The position numbers and the translations under genes were made by a program. This document shows, piece by piece, positions 8,007 to 16,071 of a DNA stretch of 31,127 bases. Positions within the stretch are counted from its first letter, which is position 1; each line of letters starts with the position of its first letter. This DNA is from Ceratorhiza oryzae-sativae (taxonomy: Eukaryota > Basidiomycota > Agaricomycetes > Cantharellales > Ceratobasidiaceae): contig JARWMV010000166.1 in NCBI GenBank assembly GCA_030998015.1, forward strand, positions 1 to 31,127, given 5' to 3'. The notes below the pieces were generated by a model. That model had not been told where the DNA came from. It was given only the letters and a program-made list of their open reading frames with translations, and did not search any database.

Positions 8007-8825
8007 CTACAGACCTATTTTGTACCGCATCATGGCTGGAATATGCGGGGATAATAAATCCTGTAAAATAGGAACCGAGTAAGACGGGATTATAATTCTA
8101 TAACCAGTACTATGTTTACATTTGTAACATTCCGTCGCGCTGGGACCACCCGAATGGATGCCCGTAGGGCTTGGCCAAAACCACCCCCAAACAATGCAGC
8201 GTAGCTGCACATGTTTGGGGGTGTTTTTGGAAATCACATTTCGGGTGTCCCCAGCGCGGCCGTCGCGCCGAGAATCGATGATTTGCGAAGGCAAATCTAC
8301 ATCGATTCTCGAGGGTAAATTTCATTTAGAATTTAGAGTTTGGATTAATAAATTTACTTCTGCCAAAGTAAATGAATCAGTACACAACTGTACATATTTT
8401 TTGTTTTTTTCCCAACTACCATCATCCGAAATCCAATATGCGAGACCTAAAGGTGTCAGGAGAGACCCAATGTTTAATGGTACAATTTTTTTACCATCAG
8501 GATAAAATAAATTATAGAATGTATTGAGACACGGTAATGAGTAAGTATAAAATCTTACAGTATCATAGATTTTCCCCGTTCTTTTATGTGGAGCTCGAGT
8601 AGGGGTTTTAGGTGCCATCCCACAAAAAGCACTGAATAATTCATACAAATGCTGAAGGTATTCCTTGTGTACCACTCCTTGCATGAATTCCAATCTAGCA
8701 CTTTTACATGTTTTTTGTTTTGTAATGCATAAATCTCCCAGGATAAGCCCGACAAGAATGTCTTGCAGATTTTGAGGTAGAGAGAACTGTAATCGTTCTG
8801 CTCTTGTTAGAGTATTTCTTTTCAT
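8007..8825 (-). CDS. LAGLIDADG homing endonuclease (KIGL family), interrupted by an E element
   Basis: The ATG at 8825 gives MKRNTLTRAERLQF, then the first LAGLIDADG motif as ILVGLILGDLC, and GLAYWISDDGSW as the second. The frame is open to about 8317. Type E element 8132-8316 interrupts it after LIQTLNSK; beyond it HSTGYRIIIPSYSVPILQDLL and MMRYKIGL-stop follow. Expected role: a double-strand nuclease that mobilises its host intron, possibly with maturase activity. The first motif keeps its Asp and the second reads SDDG. As read, the protein is truncated or fused to element-derived residues. Confidence 0.85.
8132..8316 (-). repeat. Type E hairpin element
   Basis: Same build as 2543-2727, with a few changes (GGGACCACCCGAATGG arm). 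It is outside the palindrome and single-copy. It splits the LAGLIDADG gene close to the same residue position as the E element in the related gene at 2075-2902. Confidence 0.9.
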
Positions 8826-8904
8826 AAAAGTTAATTAATATATTTATAAGACTAGAATTTTCAAGGTATATCATATTCTGGGAATACAATCACATCCTCT
8901 ATGA

Positions 8905-9055
8905 CCCGTGCACGCCTGCGAACGCCTTGGCTTAAGCCAAGGCGGCCCTGGCGTGCGCGCGGCTCGCCGCGAACGCGGCCTCGATATCCATTACCCCTCG
9001 GGTCAACAGCATGTATTTATATATAAATACAATGCTGGTTGACCCTAAGCGGGGG
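8905..9055 (-). repeat. Type C element with TATGA duplication
   Basis: Flanked by TATGA at 8900-8904 and 9056-9060. It contains the TTGGCTTAAGCCAA hairpin, the GGCTCGCCGCGAACGCGGCC part and an AT-rich TATTTATATATAAATA hairpin inside GGTCAACAGC/GCTGGTTGACC arms. It lies in the intron upstream of the LAGLIDADG gene. Confidence 0.93.
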
Positions 9056-9240
9056 TATGAATGAAGAACGGAGCCCTTCACCATAAGACGAAACCTAGGG
9101 CCATTCTAAAATTTACGAAGTAGAGTTCGCATATTGTGCCGTGCTTTTAAAAAATTATCTCTGATATATTTTAAAAATACAGTTAAAATGGGTAATCTAG
9201 TGGAGTATGGTTTGAGGTTTTTATGACCTCTTCTTTTATG

Positions 9241-9392
9241 ACCCGTGCACGCCTGCGAACGCCTTGGCTTAAGCCAAGGCGGCCCTGGCGTGCGCGCGGC
9301 TCGCCGCGAACGCGGCCTCGATATCCATTACCCCTCGGGTCAACAGCATGTATTTATATATAAATACAATGCTGGTTGACCCTAAGCGGGGG
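9241..9392 (-). repeat. Type C element with TATGA duplication
   Basis: Flanked by TATGA at 9236-9240 and 9393-9397, nearly identical to 8905-9055. It sits about 14 bases inside the 5' end of the intron. A C element occupies the same position in the related intron at 18979-19130, so it was probably carried along when the intron moved. Confidence 0.94.
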
Positions 9393-9406
9393 TATGAAAT
9401 TTCCAC

Positions 9407-10060
9407 ATATAAATCTTGAGTATTATGAGACTGTATTACATAGACACCACTATCTGAAGTAAATAGAGAAGGCTTATAGTTATTAGTAAGAGATTTTGTA
9501 GCAGGATTAGTTAAAATTGAATCTTTAGATAAAGAAGAATAAGATATCCCTGTATCCCCTTCAGGTGCATTAAGTAAATGGTTTACTTTAGCATCTAAAA
9601 AGGACTTTACAATAGGATTAGAAGAGTAATGATCATACATTTTATTAAGAACTATTCGGTTTCCCTTCATCATAGCTGTATCATTCCAAGGGATATTTTT
9701 TTCAGCTAATTTTGTTGGAACTAAAGAAAATAATAAAGGGCTTATTAAATCTTCATCGGCAGTTATACAAATGGAGTATTGTGAAGAAGAAAAATTATCG
9801 AATAACTCACTAAGGGCACCTATGCCAAATCCAATTGACTGAATATAAACAACACTGCTATAAAGTGCTGCGACATAAAGTAATACAATAGACCCCCAAT
9901 GCGTTGCAGCGTATTGGGGGGCTATTGCCCCCCCAAACAATGCAGCGTAGCTGCATTAGTTTGGGGGGTCAATAGCTATTATTCGTATTAATAGTTGAGA
10001 TGTTCGAAGAGAAGGTAGCGCATTGGCTAAGATAAAAATAATTGTACTAGCAAAAAGCAT
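9407..10060 (-). CDS. GIY-YIG endonuclease exon 1 with hydrophobic N-terminus
   Basis: The frame is open upstream to 10138; the first ATG is at 10060 (MLFASTIIFILANALP). Two hydrophobic stretches (LMLFASTIIFILA, then VLLYVAALYSSVVY) come before a soluble region and end in GVYVIQSHNTQDLYV, the GIY half of the GIY-YIG domain. Exon 2 is at 6163-7987. Element D2 (9892-9969) interrupts the gene between IIAI and VLLY and adds an in-frame stop (ATT GAC CCC CCA AAC TAA). The real start may be a non-ATG codon upstream. The hydrophobic N-terminus is unusual for a homing endonuclease and may come from a displaced host gene. The gene begins about 170 bases downstream of cox2 exon 4. Confidence 0.72.
9892..9969 (-). 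repeat. Type D element with CAATAG duplication
   Basis: Flanked by CAATAG at 9886-9891 and 9970-9975. The linker between the hairpins is CTATTG (9922-9927), the reverse complement of this duplication. Most other copies have CAGTAG/CTACTG, so linker and target changed together. The net insertion is 84 bases. Confidence 0.93.
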
Positions 10061-10138
10061 TAAACCAACGCCGTGCCATACTGTTTTAAGTACGACAGGC
10101 AGCCAATAGGAAATGAACTTCCTAAAGACTCCACAAAT

Positions 10139-10308
10139 CTAACACTAGTCAAAATTTTATAGGACTCTCAGAATCTTTAGATTCTTAGAAAACCCAATTT
10201 TGCCAGGTTGGTATACCTAGGATTTATGGTCTCTTTTATTTGATTTAATGTAAATCCAGAAGGGGATTAATGTTTCGTTATACAATATCTAGAATTAGCC
10301 AGTACTAA
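10139..10308 (-). other. Spacer between cox2 exon 4 and the GIY-YIG gene
   Basis: AT-rich, with a perfect hairpin at the cox2 stop (AGCCAATACTAATTAGTACTGGCTAA region, 10293-10318) that may act in 3'-end formation. No gene is seen. Confidence 0.4.
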
Positions 10309-10704
10309 TTAGTATTGGCTGTCAAGCCACACTAGGTATTTTTCTAGTGACACAGCTTCAATTACTGCAGGCATGAATCCATGGTATACTCCGCAGATTT
10401 CAGAGCATTGCCCGTAGAACACACCTTCCCGTTGAACAAGAACTGAAGTTTGATTTAATCGACCAGGAACTGCATCTATTTTAAGACCTAATGATGGTAC
10501 AGCAAAATCGTGAATTACATCTGTAGCTGTTACAATAAATCTGATGTGTGTGTCTACAGGAACAACAACTCTGTTATCAACATCAAGTAATCTTAATTGC
10601 CCATCTTCTAGGTCGCTTTCAGGAACCATATATGAATCGTATTCAATGGCTTCTCCGTCTTCGTTAATAAAATCAGAGTATTCATATGACCAATACCATT
10701 GGTG
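10309..10704 (-). CDS. cox2: cox2 exon 4: cytochrome c oxidase subunit 2, CuA domain
   Basis: Encodes 131 residues from [12 protein letters not shown] to [12 protein letters not shown]. It carries the CuA site: HDFAVP with the His ligand, [15 protein letters not shown] with both Cys, Glu and His ligands. COX2 accepts electrons from cytochrome c in complex IV. The preceding exon ends GCAGGT (19822) and this one starts CACCAATGG after a G, which fits a group I 3' splice site. With exons 1-3 the protein is 251 residues, the usual length. The last 20 codons differ at many third positions from the displaced tail at 1998-2060 and 6034-6096, suggesting that the 3' end was replaced by the endonuclease segment downstream. 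Confidence 0.95.
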   Translation of the reverse strand, partial: HQWYWSYEYSDFINEDGEAIEYDSYMVPESDLEDGQLRLLDVDNRVVVPVDTHIRFIVTATDVIHDFAVPSLGLKIDAVPGRLNQTSVLVQREGVFYGQCSEICGVYHGFMPAVIEAVSLEKYLVWLDSQY

Positions 10705-10929
10705 CAATAGAAAAAATTCTATTTCGACTGTACATTAAACAATATATTTTATATTAAATATTACGATATAATAATATACTGCCCACCAGTGACCCAGTCT
10801 GTGGCAGTTAATGTAAATTGCCTTTCACTGAGTTCAATTGTAATTGATTTCTCAAAGAAGAAAATTTGTCCATTCCCTGACAGTCTTATAATTATAGCGG
10901 TACTAATTCTATAAAAATTTTAACTGTTT

Positions 10930-11188
10930 TTACTAGTGTCGCCAAAAGATAGTAACTCCCCCAACTCAGTACCCCCAAAGATGAAAAACTGCGCTTTGGC
11001 TGGATAAAAAGAGGGCCTTGTCGTATTAAATCCAACAGCCGAACCCAACTCGCGTACCCTTTTAATCGGCGAACAGCCGAACCCTTCCAAGCTTGTGCAC
11101 CCGGAGGATAGGATGAGTCGACATCGAGGTGCCAAACAGTCCGGACAATATGTACTCTCGCGGACTATCAGCCTGTTATCCCTAGCGT
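10930..11188 (-). rRNA. rnl: rnl 3' piece (large subunit rRNA, domain V)
   Basis: The minus strand carries the near-universal ACGCTAGGGATAACAGGCTG, TTTGGCACCTCGATGTCG and GGCTGTTCGCCGATTAAAAG...GTACGCGAGTTGGGTT boxes of the peptidyl transferase region. A group I intron core ends at about 11189 just before ACGCTAGGG. The 3' limit is not sharp; recognisable sequence fades below about 10930, and domain VI is not certain. The rest of rnl is not seen in the window. The piece lies between cox2 exons 3 and 4 on the same strand. Confidence 0.88.
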
Positions 11189-11560
11189 CATTTAGGATAC
11201 GATCTTCGATCGTTAAAATTTTGATTAAATCAAAAATGGACTATATCTTCAAACTAATTTTGTAAATCAATTCGAGCCATGTATAGTCTCTGAAGCCCAA
11301 GGTAATTTATTTATATTAAATTACCAACCAGGGCTTGCGGATATTTCTTATATTGATTCGCATTATGAGTATGTTAATGAATACTAGCTACACAAAAGAA
11401 TTTCCCCGCATATAATGGCTATTCACTGATCTATGCCAAGTGCACAGTTAATCTTTATTTGACATCACAAATAAAGAAAACCAGTGGTCACGCCTTTTCA
11501 ATTCCCCTCTGGGGTGAGATTATTTAGCCACATACAATTTATATTGAAGGGGGTTAGAAT
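11189..11560 (-). ncRNA. Group I intron core in rnl
   Basis: On the minus strand the conserved elements appear in order: ATGCGGGGAAATTC (P4-like Q), GGGCTTCAGAGACTATACATGG (R and P7 5' strand) and GAAGATATAGTCC (P7 3' strand, S), then the intron end before the rnl exon. The GIY-YIG gene at 11599-12967 lies just upstream, as expected for an intron-encoded endonuclease. The 5' splice site was not located. Confidence 0.75.
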
Positions 11561-11566
11561 TATTAC

Positions 11567-11608
11567 CCCTGCCAAGACGTGCGCTAAAGCGCAGTTCTCT
11601 AGGCAGGG
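11567..11608 (+). repeat. Small hairpin element, type F
   Basis: CCCTGCC...GGCAGGG ends with the AAGACGTGCGCTAAAGCGCA interior. Further copies are at 13873-13913, 30376-30417 and 30762-30803. It supplies the stop that ends the GIY-YIG frame at 11599. Confidence 0.88.
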
Positions 11609-11968
11609 TTTAATATTGAGTTATCCCATTTGTCTTGAATGTTGGATACAAAGATGTATGTTTCTACTACTAGATCTTTATCCAAAGCTCTACTTACTTT
11701 GTATCTAGATAACTCTAAACTTGAAGCACAAGATTTAACACTAAGAAAAGGAGGAAACAATAATACATGAGCTGAGCTATATACAAACACACGTTTTCTC
11801 ATGCCACTATTATTACTCATTTTCTGTAAAGATTCTGCTGTGAAAGCTTCTAAACCTTTAAGTCCTTTTCTGTGACTTGGTTTTCCAAGTTTAGCCTCAC
11901 TCATTTTCGCCCTAGTCTCTGGTGACATTTTTATCCCTAAATTACTGCCTGCTTTTTTAAGAATATTA

Positions 11969-12354
11969 CCCGTGCACGCCTGCGAACGCCTTGGCTTGCC
12001 AAGGCGGCCCTGGCGTGCGCGCGGCTCGCCGCGAACGCGGCCTCGTTAACAATGCCCACGGGTCGTTGACCCTCCGCTTTAGCGGCTGAAATCTTGGGTT
12101 ACACCTAAGATTTTAGCCGATAGAGCGGGGGCCCGCGCGCGTTAGTTGCTGGTGGGACTTGTCCCACCAACCAACGTGAGCAATCGCAACCGTTTGCGAT
12201 TGCTAGTGCGCGGCATAATATCGATATTTAGCCGCCGGCTGAAAATGACGAACGGTCGTCATTTTCTACGAGGGAATCTTTATGGGAGGTAGCCTGGACC
12301 ATGAGACTCATGGTCAAGGCTACCTCATCTGAGGATTCCCTCTAACGCCGGCGG
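11969..12354 (-). repeat. Composite A+B hairpin element
   Basis: Nearly identical to 7381-7765, including the nested GGAGGTAGCCTGGACC hairpin. It is inserted after LLEPES of the GIY-YIG gene. Confidence 0.92.
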
Positions 12355-12605
12355 ATTCAGGCTCCAATAGATCGATATAGTACTGCTCTTTTTCCAGAAG
12401 TATTGATCTAGCTTCTGTAGATGTTAGTCCGTCTACATTAACTACTTCCAATATTTCTAAAGTAAAGTTTATATAACCATATTTCAGAAGAGATCTGTAC
12501 AAAATACTTTCTCCTCGTTTTAACTCTCTTAAAGATCGTTCAGAGTTAAAATACTCTTTAATTCGTCTATTAAGATCTATTGAAGAACCAACATAAGTTT
12601 TATTA

Positions 12606-12768
12606 CCCGTGCACGCCTGCGAACGCCTTGGCTTGCCAAGGCGGCCCTGGCGTGCGCGCGGCTCGCCGCGAACGCGGCCTCGTTAACAATGCCCACGGGT
12701 CGTTGACCCTCCGCTTTAGCGGCTGAAATCTTGGGTTACACCTAAGATTTTAGCCGATAGAGCGGGGG
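12606..12768 (-). repeat. Type B hairpin element alone
   Basis: Starts CCCGTGCACGCCTG and ends GAGCGGGGGC, with TAAT-like flanks (TTTATTA on the left, ATTATTC on the right). It shares its first half with type C and differs in the second half (TTGACCCTCCGCTTTAGCGG and AATCTTGGGTTACACC hairpins). It splits the GIY-YIG motif pair. Confidence 0.9.
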
Positions 12769-12967
12769 CATTATTCGAAGAATTAATCCATCTATAAATG
12801 CCGGATTTTCCATTTAGGGATTTTAATACATCAGAAGTAGAAACCTCGGCTAAATTAAATAGTTGAGTTTCAACCCCAGTGCTACTTGAGCTATATCTGA
12901 CATGTTGAGTTGTTGAAAATTTTAATTTGATGTAAAACATTATATATTTATTGAAAAGTGAAAACAC

Positions 12968-13185
12968 GAGTTATTTTGTTCTGATTATTTTATATCTAAA
13001 ACTCAAAACTGTCCCCAATTTTCGGAATCGAAATTTGGTTCATCTGCTGCTCGCATAAGCATAGCCCCCATATCTATTCGTGGTCTTATCAGACCTACTT
13101 TAGACTGAAGGTATAATATTCTATACAAAACGGCATGTTTCCTAGATAAAGATTGAATCTCTACCGAAAACTTCAGAACGATACT
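12968..13185 (-). other. Intron 5' region, no gene
   Basis: Shares AACTCGTGTTTTCAC and GCAGCAGATGA-CCAAA-TTTCG blocks with 16080-16300, which precedes the other GIY-YIG gene. These look like related intron segments. The function is inferred from this duplication only. Confidence 0.45.
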
Positions 13186-13357
13186 CCGCCGGCGTTAGAG
13201 GGAATCCTAAAGATTCCCTCGTAGAAAATGACGACCGTTCGTCATTTTCAGCCGGCGGCTAAATATCGATATTATGCCGCGCACTAGCAATCGCAAACGG
13301 TTGCGATTGCTCACGTTGGTTGGTGGGACAAGTCCCACCAGCAACTAACGCGCGCGG
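13186..13357 (+). repeat. Type A hairpin element
   Basis: Complete 172-base type A. Its flanks are themselves complementary (TACTCCG on the left, CGGAGTA on the right), so it sits at the tip of a small hairpin. Confidence 0.93.
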
Positions 13358-13785
13358 AGTAAGCCTCGTAACTATGATTAGTTTCAAGCAAATGTGAAAT
13401 TTGATATACAAAATCACAATACATGAATTACTATTTCTTTTATTTATCTTTTGTGCAACACTTGTTCATTTTAAATATCTCAACGGTGGCTAATTAATAA
13501 TTGAAAATTTATAACTTTTATCTATTGTGCGACGGCTATTCCATAATATACCGCCGGATCATTATGCCCTACTTTCGTATCTGGTTGACTTATGGGTCTC
13601 TCAGTTAAGCATGCTGGTCAAGCCAAAAGCTAACGCTAGAGTTAACAAGAGTTATACTTTATCTTTAAAAAGTTCCGTCGAACTCTTAGAGAATGTTTTA
13701 ATATTCTCACGACTATCAAATATACTTAATTCATATTAAATAATTTATTGTTGTATAGAATAACTATATCTTGAAAAACGATGAT
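13358..13785. other. Intron-like region, no gene
   Basis: The minus strand has CTAATCATAGTTACGAGGCT, matching a block near 16510-16530 in the neighbouring intron. No coding similarity, tRNA or rRNA was seen. Confidence 0.4.
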
Positions 13786-14080
13786 TTATGTTATACCCAA
13801 TTTGTAGTACATTGAAGGATGCAAATGTGGAAGTATTAATTCTTTTAATCTGCTCAAAGATTCCTTTTTAATCCCTGCCAAGACGTGCGCTAAAGCGCAG
13901 TTGCCAGGCAGGGCCAGTAAATAGAATATTTATTATCTAAATGTATTTTTTGCACAGTACAATTTAAGCCAAATTTATTAGTTAATAAATTCTTTAAATA
14001 TTCTACTTCTGATAGAGTAAAATTATTAGTTGCTATTCTCACACCATATTGTGTGTAACCTCCATCATCGCTTATAAGCT
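13786..14080 (-). pseudogene. LAGLIDADG endonuclease C-terminal remnant
   Basis: Reads LISDDGGYTQYGVRIATNNF (second motif with Asp-Asp-Gly), LSEVEYLKNLLTNKFGLNC, KYSIY, then after a type F hairpin IKKESLSRLKELILPHLHPS and MYYKLGIT-stop. The N-terminal domain is missing upstream, where only non-coding sequence is found (14081-14210). The family is the two-motif LAGLIDADG group typical of fungal mtDNA introns. Confidence 0.78.
13873..13913 (+). repeat. Small hairpin element, type F
   Basis: CCCTGCCAAGACGTGCGC...TTGCCAGGCAGGG, inserted between SIY and IKKES of the LAGLIDADG remnant. Confidence 0.88.
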
Positions 14081-14231
14081 ACATAGAAGAAAAAGTACCC
14101 AGGATTTTCAGGGTAACCATAATATCATCCGGGCCTCGAACAGCCTTCGACCTTCCAGAACTTAACATGACCTTCCTCTGGATCTAATGATCTGGAAGAG
14201 GGGTTTTATTCTATTTTAAAGAGATTTCATA

Positions 14232-14382
14232 CCCCCGCTTAGGGTCAACCAGCATTGTATTTATATATAAATACATGCTGTTGACCCGAGGGGTAATGGA
14301 TATCGAGGCCGCGTTCGCGGCGAGCCGCGCGCACGCCAGGGCCGCCTTGGCTTAAGCCAAGGCGTTCGCAGGCGTGCACGGG
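14232..14382 (+). repeat. Type C element with TCATA duplication
   Basis: Flanked by TCATA at 14227-14231 and 14383-14387. Excision with one copy restores AAT TTA TAT GAA ATC TCT TTA AAA TAG, the natural end of the GIY-YIG gene. Confidence 0.94.
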
Positions 14383-14518
14383 TCATATAAATTTTGGAAA
14401 ATTTTTTTTGATTTTATGTATCTATGGATTGTAGGACAACTTGTTTTTAGACTCATAGCAGCTTTTCTTATGGAACTATATTCTTTAATCTCATTTGTTT
14501 TAATATTAACAACAACTG

Positions 14519-14778
14519 ACCCCCAAACATGTGCAGCTACGCTGCATTGTTTGGGGGGCAGTAGCCCCCAATAATGTAATGGCCCTCCCAATACGTTGGC
14601 CCGTAGGGCCCAAAACCACCGTGAAGGTGTTTCCAAAAACACCTTTACGGTGGTTTTGGGCCTTACAGGCTTGGTAACGCATTGGGAGGTCATTGTAATC
14701 ATTGGGGGTAGCCCCCCAATAATGCAATGCAATCATTGGGGGGTAGCCCCCCAATAATGCATTGCAATCATTGGGGGT
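14519..14778 (-). repeat. Expanded type D element with CAACTG duplication
   Basis: Flanked by CAACTG at 14513-14518 and 14779-14784. Internally it has grown by nested hairpins: GGTTTTGGGC-type arms around GTGAAGGTGTTTCC, and tandem CCCCCAATAATGCAATGCAATCATTGGGGG units near 14709-14777. The linker is CAGTAG, one base off the complement of the duplication. Confidence 0.9.
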
Positions 14779-15049
14779 CAACTGTTTTTAGTGCAAGCCC
14801 TGTAAAATCGGAGCTTGAATTTGTAGTCCAAGCTTCTTGCACAGATATAGGCTCGACATAGCTGTTAGGCGTCAATCTTTTTAAACTTTCTATCTGATTG
14901 TTAAAAGAATTTGTTGTTTCCCCGGTTCTTAATATTCGTACCCAAAATCTATTTCTGTAAAGGTCGGTAATACTACTTATTGATTTATCTCTAAGAGAAT
15001 TATCCAGTTTGACTAAACTTTTAGTATCTAATTTTGTAGATTCGCTAGC

Positions 15050-15221
15050 CCGCCGGCGTTAGAGGGAATCCTAAAGATTCCCTCGTAGAAAATGACGACC
15101 GTTCGTCATTTTCAGCCGGCGGCTAAATATCGATATTATGCCGCGCACTAGCAATCGCAAACGGTTGCGATTGCTCACGTTGGTTGGTGGGACAAGTCCC
15201 ACCAGCAACTAACGCGCGCGG
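15050..15221 (+). repeat. Type A hairpin element
   Basis: Standard 172-base copy within the GIY-YIG gene, between TFDS and ASES. Confidence 0.92.
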
Positions 15222-15514
15222 AGAATCAAAAGTTTGTGCAATTTTTGTATTATTATCGAATACAATTACTTTATAACCTTTTTCTAAATTAATTTTGGCC
15301 AGATGAGATTGAAGTAGTTCTAAAGTTTCCTTTGAAAATTTTTTCCGTGGTACCGTTCTCATTTTTTCTAGAGTTTCTTCAGTGTGCTTATATCCTAATG
15401 AAGAATAAGCTTTTTTTAATATGTTGTACTCAGGGTTTAAAAAATCAATATAGTGTTGTTCTCGAGATACGACATCCTTTGAATCACAATATTCTAGTAT
15501 GTCCAATTTAAAAA

Positions 15515-15773
15515 CCGTCGCGCTGGGACCGCCCGAATGGATGCCCGTAGACCCCCAATGATGCAATTAGGGGCCACTTAAAATAGCAAAGCTATTTTAG
15601 AGGCCCCGTAATTGCTTCATTTGGGGGGTGGATGCCCCCCAAACAATGCAGCGTAGCTGCACATGTTTGGGGGGCACTAGGGCCCAAAACCAGACTCGGT
15701 CATCGCAGATGTCCGGCAGGGGTTAGTCAAAGACTAACCCGCTTACCGTCCCCAGCGCGGCCGGCTCGAGGGT
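15515..15773 (-). repeat. Type E element with nested D-like hairpins
   Basis: E ends (CCGTCGCGCTGGGAC on the left and CGGCTCGAGGGTT on the right) enclose a CCCCCAATGATGCAATTA hairpin, which itself holds a GGGGCC...AAAATAGC/GCTATTTT...GGCCCC hairpin, then a D hairpin and the GGTTAGTC hairpin. It splits the GIY-YIG gene between GLSN and FKLD. Confidence 0.88.
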
Positions 15774-16071
15774 TAGATAAACCATTTTTCAGTAAAGCAG
15801 AACTTATGATACTTTTGGATTTTGTAGTTATTTTTTGCAAAAGAATATTAGAAAAATAAGTTACAAATCTTTTAGCCAAGTTTGTTGAGCTTCCGATATA
15901 TTTGAACCCTGTAAGATTATTTGTCAAACAGTAGATACCTGATTTTTGGTTATTTTCCAAGAAAATTTGTTTTTTTTGGTTTTGCAGATCAGAATAAGAT
16001 ACTCCGCTCCCTGGATCTCTAGAGATCCAGGAGGCGGGATTAACAGTATTTAAATTATTTGTATTTTTCAT

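Larger units (their letters stand above)
1..8091. repeat. Spacerless palindrome of about 2 x 4.05 kb
   Basis: Left-arm sequence reappears as its reverse complement in the right arm; position 1 pairs with 8091 and the centre lies between 4047 and 4048 in CGCATCATGATGCG. By spot comparison the arms differ only by single-base indels in G/C runs or GC dinucleotides: G4 against C3 near 970, G6 against C5 near 921 and 3236, an extra C near 5490, and a missing G near 4326. I found no substitution. The left arm ends at the window edge inside a LAGLIDADG gene that is complete only on the right side. It may be a true inverted repeat, a hairpin end of a linear molecule, or a fold-back read or assembly artefact. 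Confidence 0.93.
7988..9406 (-). other. LAGLIDADG-bearing intron inside the GIY-YIG gene
   Basis: The 5' exon ends ...GATTTATAT and the intron starts GTGGAAATTTCAT; it ends ...TATTATTTTG before GTTAACGGCAGT. This follows the group I rule (T before the intron, G at its end). It holds the LAGLIDADG gene 8007-8825 and, upstream, the GGCCCTAGGTTTCGTCTTATGG box and CATAGAGGATGTGATTGTATT, both shared with the intron at 17.8-19.1 kb. Two type C elements sit in the non-coding half. Splicing is inferred from the restored GIY-YIG frame; the catalytic core was not modelled. Confidence 0.72.
11599..12967 (-). pseudogene. GIY-YIG endonuclease of the rnl intron, three pieces
   Basis: The ATG at 12967 or 12940 starts a leader, then GKSGIYRWINSSNN (GIY motif). 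After a B element comes KTYVGSSIDLNRRIKEYF (YIG-side motif with Arg) and EKEQYYIDLLEPES (with the catalytic Glu). After an A+B element come GSNLGIKMSPETRAKMSEAKLG and a C-terminal NUMOD-like part that ends in an F element at 11599. Two elements sit at junctions that remove neither motif; without them the reading is nearly continuous. It would promote homing of the rnl intron whose core lies downstream. It is broken unless the hairpins are bypassed. Confidence 0.8.
14211..16071 (-). pseudogene. GIY-YIG endonuclease with NUMOD region, four hairpin insertions
   Basis: Starts at the ATG at 16071. Blocks: 15774-16071 with KSGIYCLTNNLTGFKYIGSS (GIY and YIG together) and a following Arg; 15222-15514 with SREQHYIDFLNPEYN (catalytic Glu) and KVIVFDNN; 14779-15049; 14388-14518 with VVNIKTNEIKEYSSIRKAA (NUMOD); and, after a C element, EISLK-TAG at 14211. 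Elements E, A, D and C split it. Removing D with one CAACTG and C with one TCATA gives clean joins (KTVVVNI and NLYEISLK). The intact protein would be a DNA nuclease promoting intron movement. The intron core is probably at 16.3-16.5 kb and 13.0-13.4 kb, but this is unsure. Confidence 0.8.

Noticed and set aside
1..8091. Composite transposon with 4-kb terminal inverted repeats
   Set aside because: The arms meet with no interior and encode no transposase; the left end coincides with the window edge.
13184..13360. CRISPR array or repeat-spacer structure from recurring palindromes
   Set aside because: The repeats are dispersed, of several families, not regularly spaced, and without cas genes; the mitochondrial context also argues against it.
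13527..13739. Plus-strand open frame of 70 codons
   Set aside because: No motif, and it lies in intron-like sequence opposite the gene strand; likely chance in AT-rich DNA.
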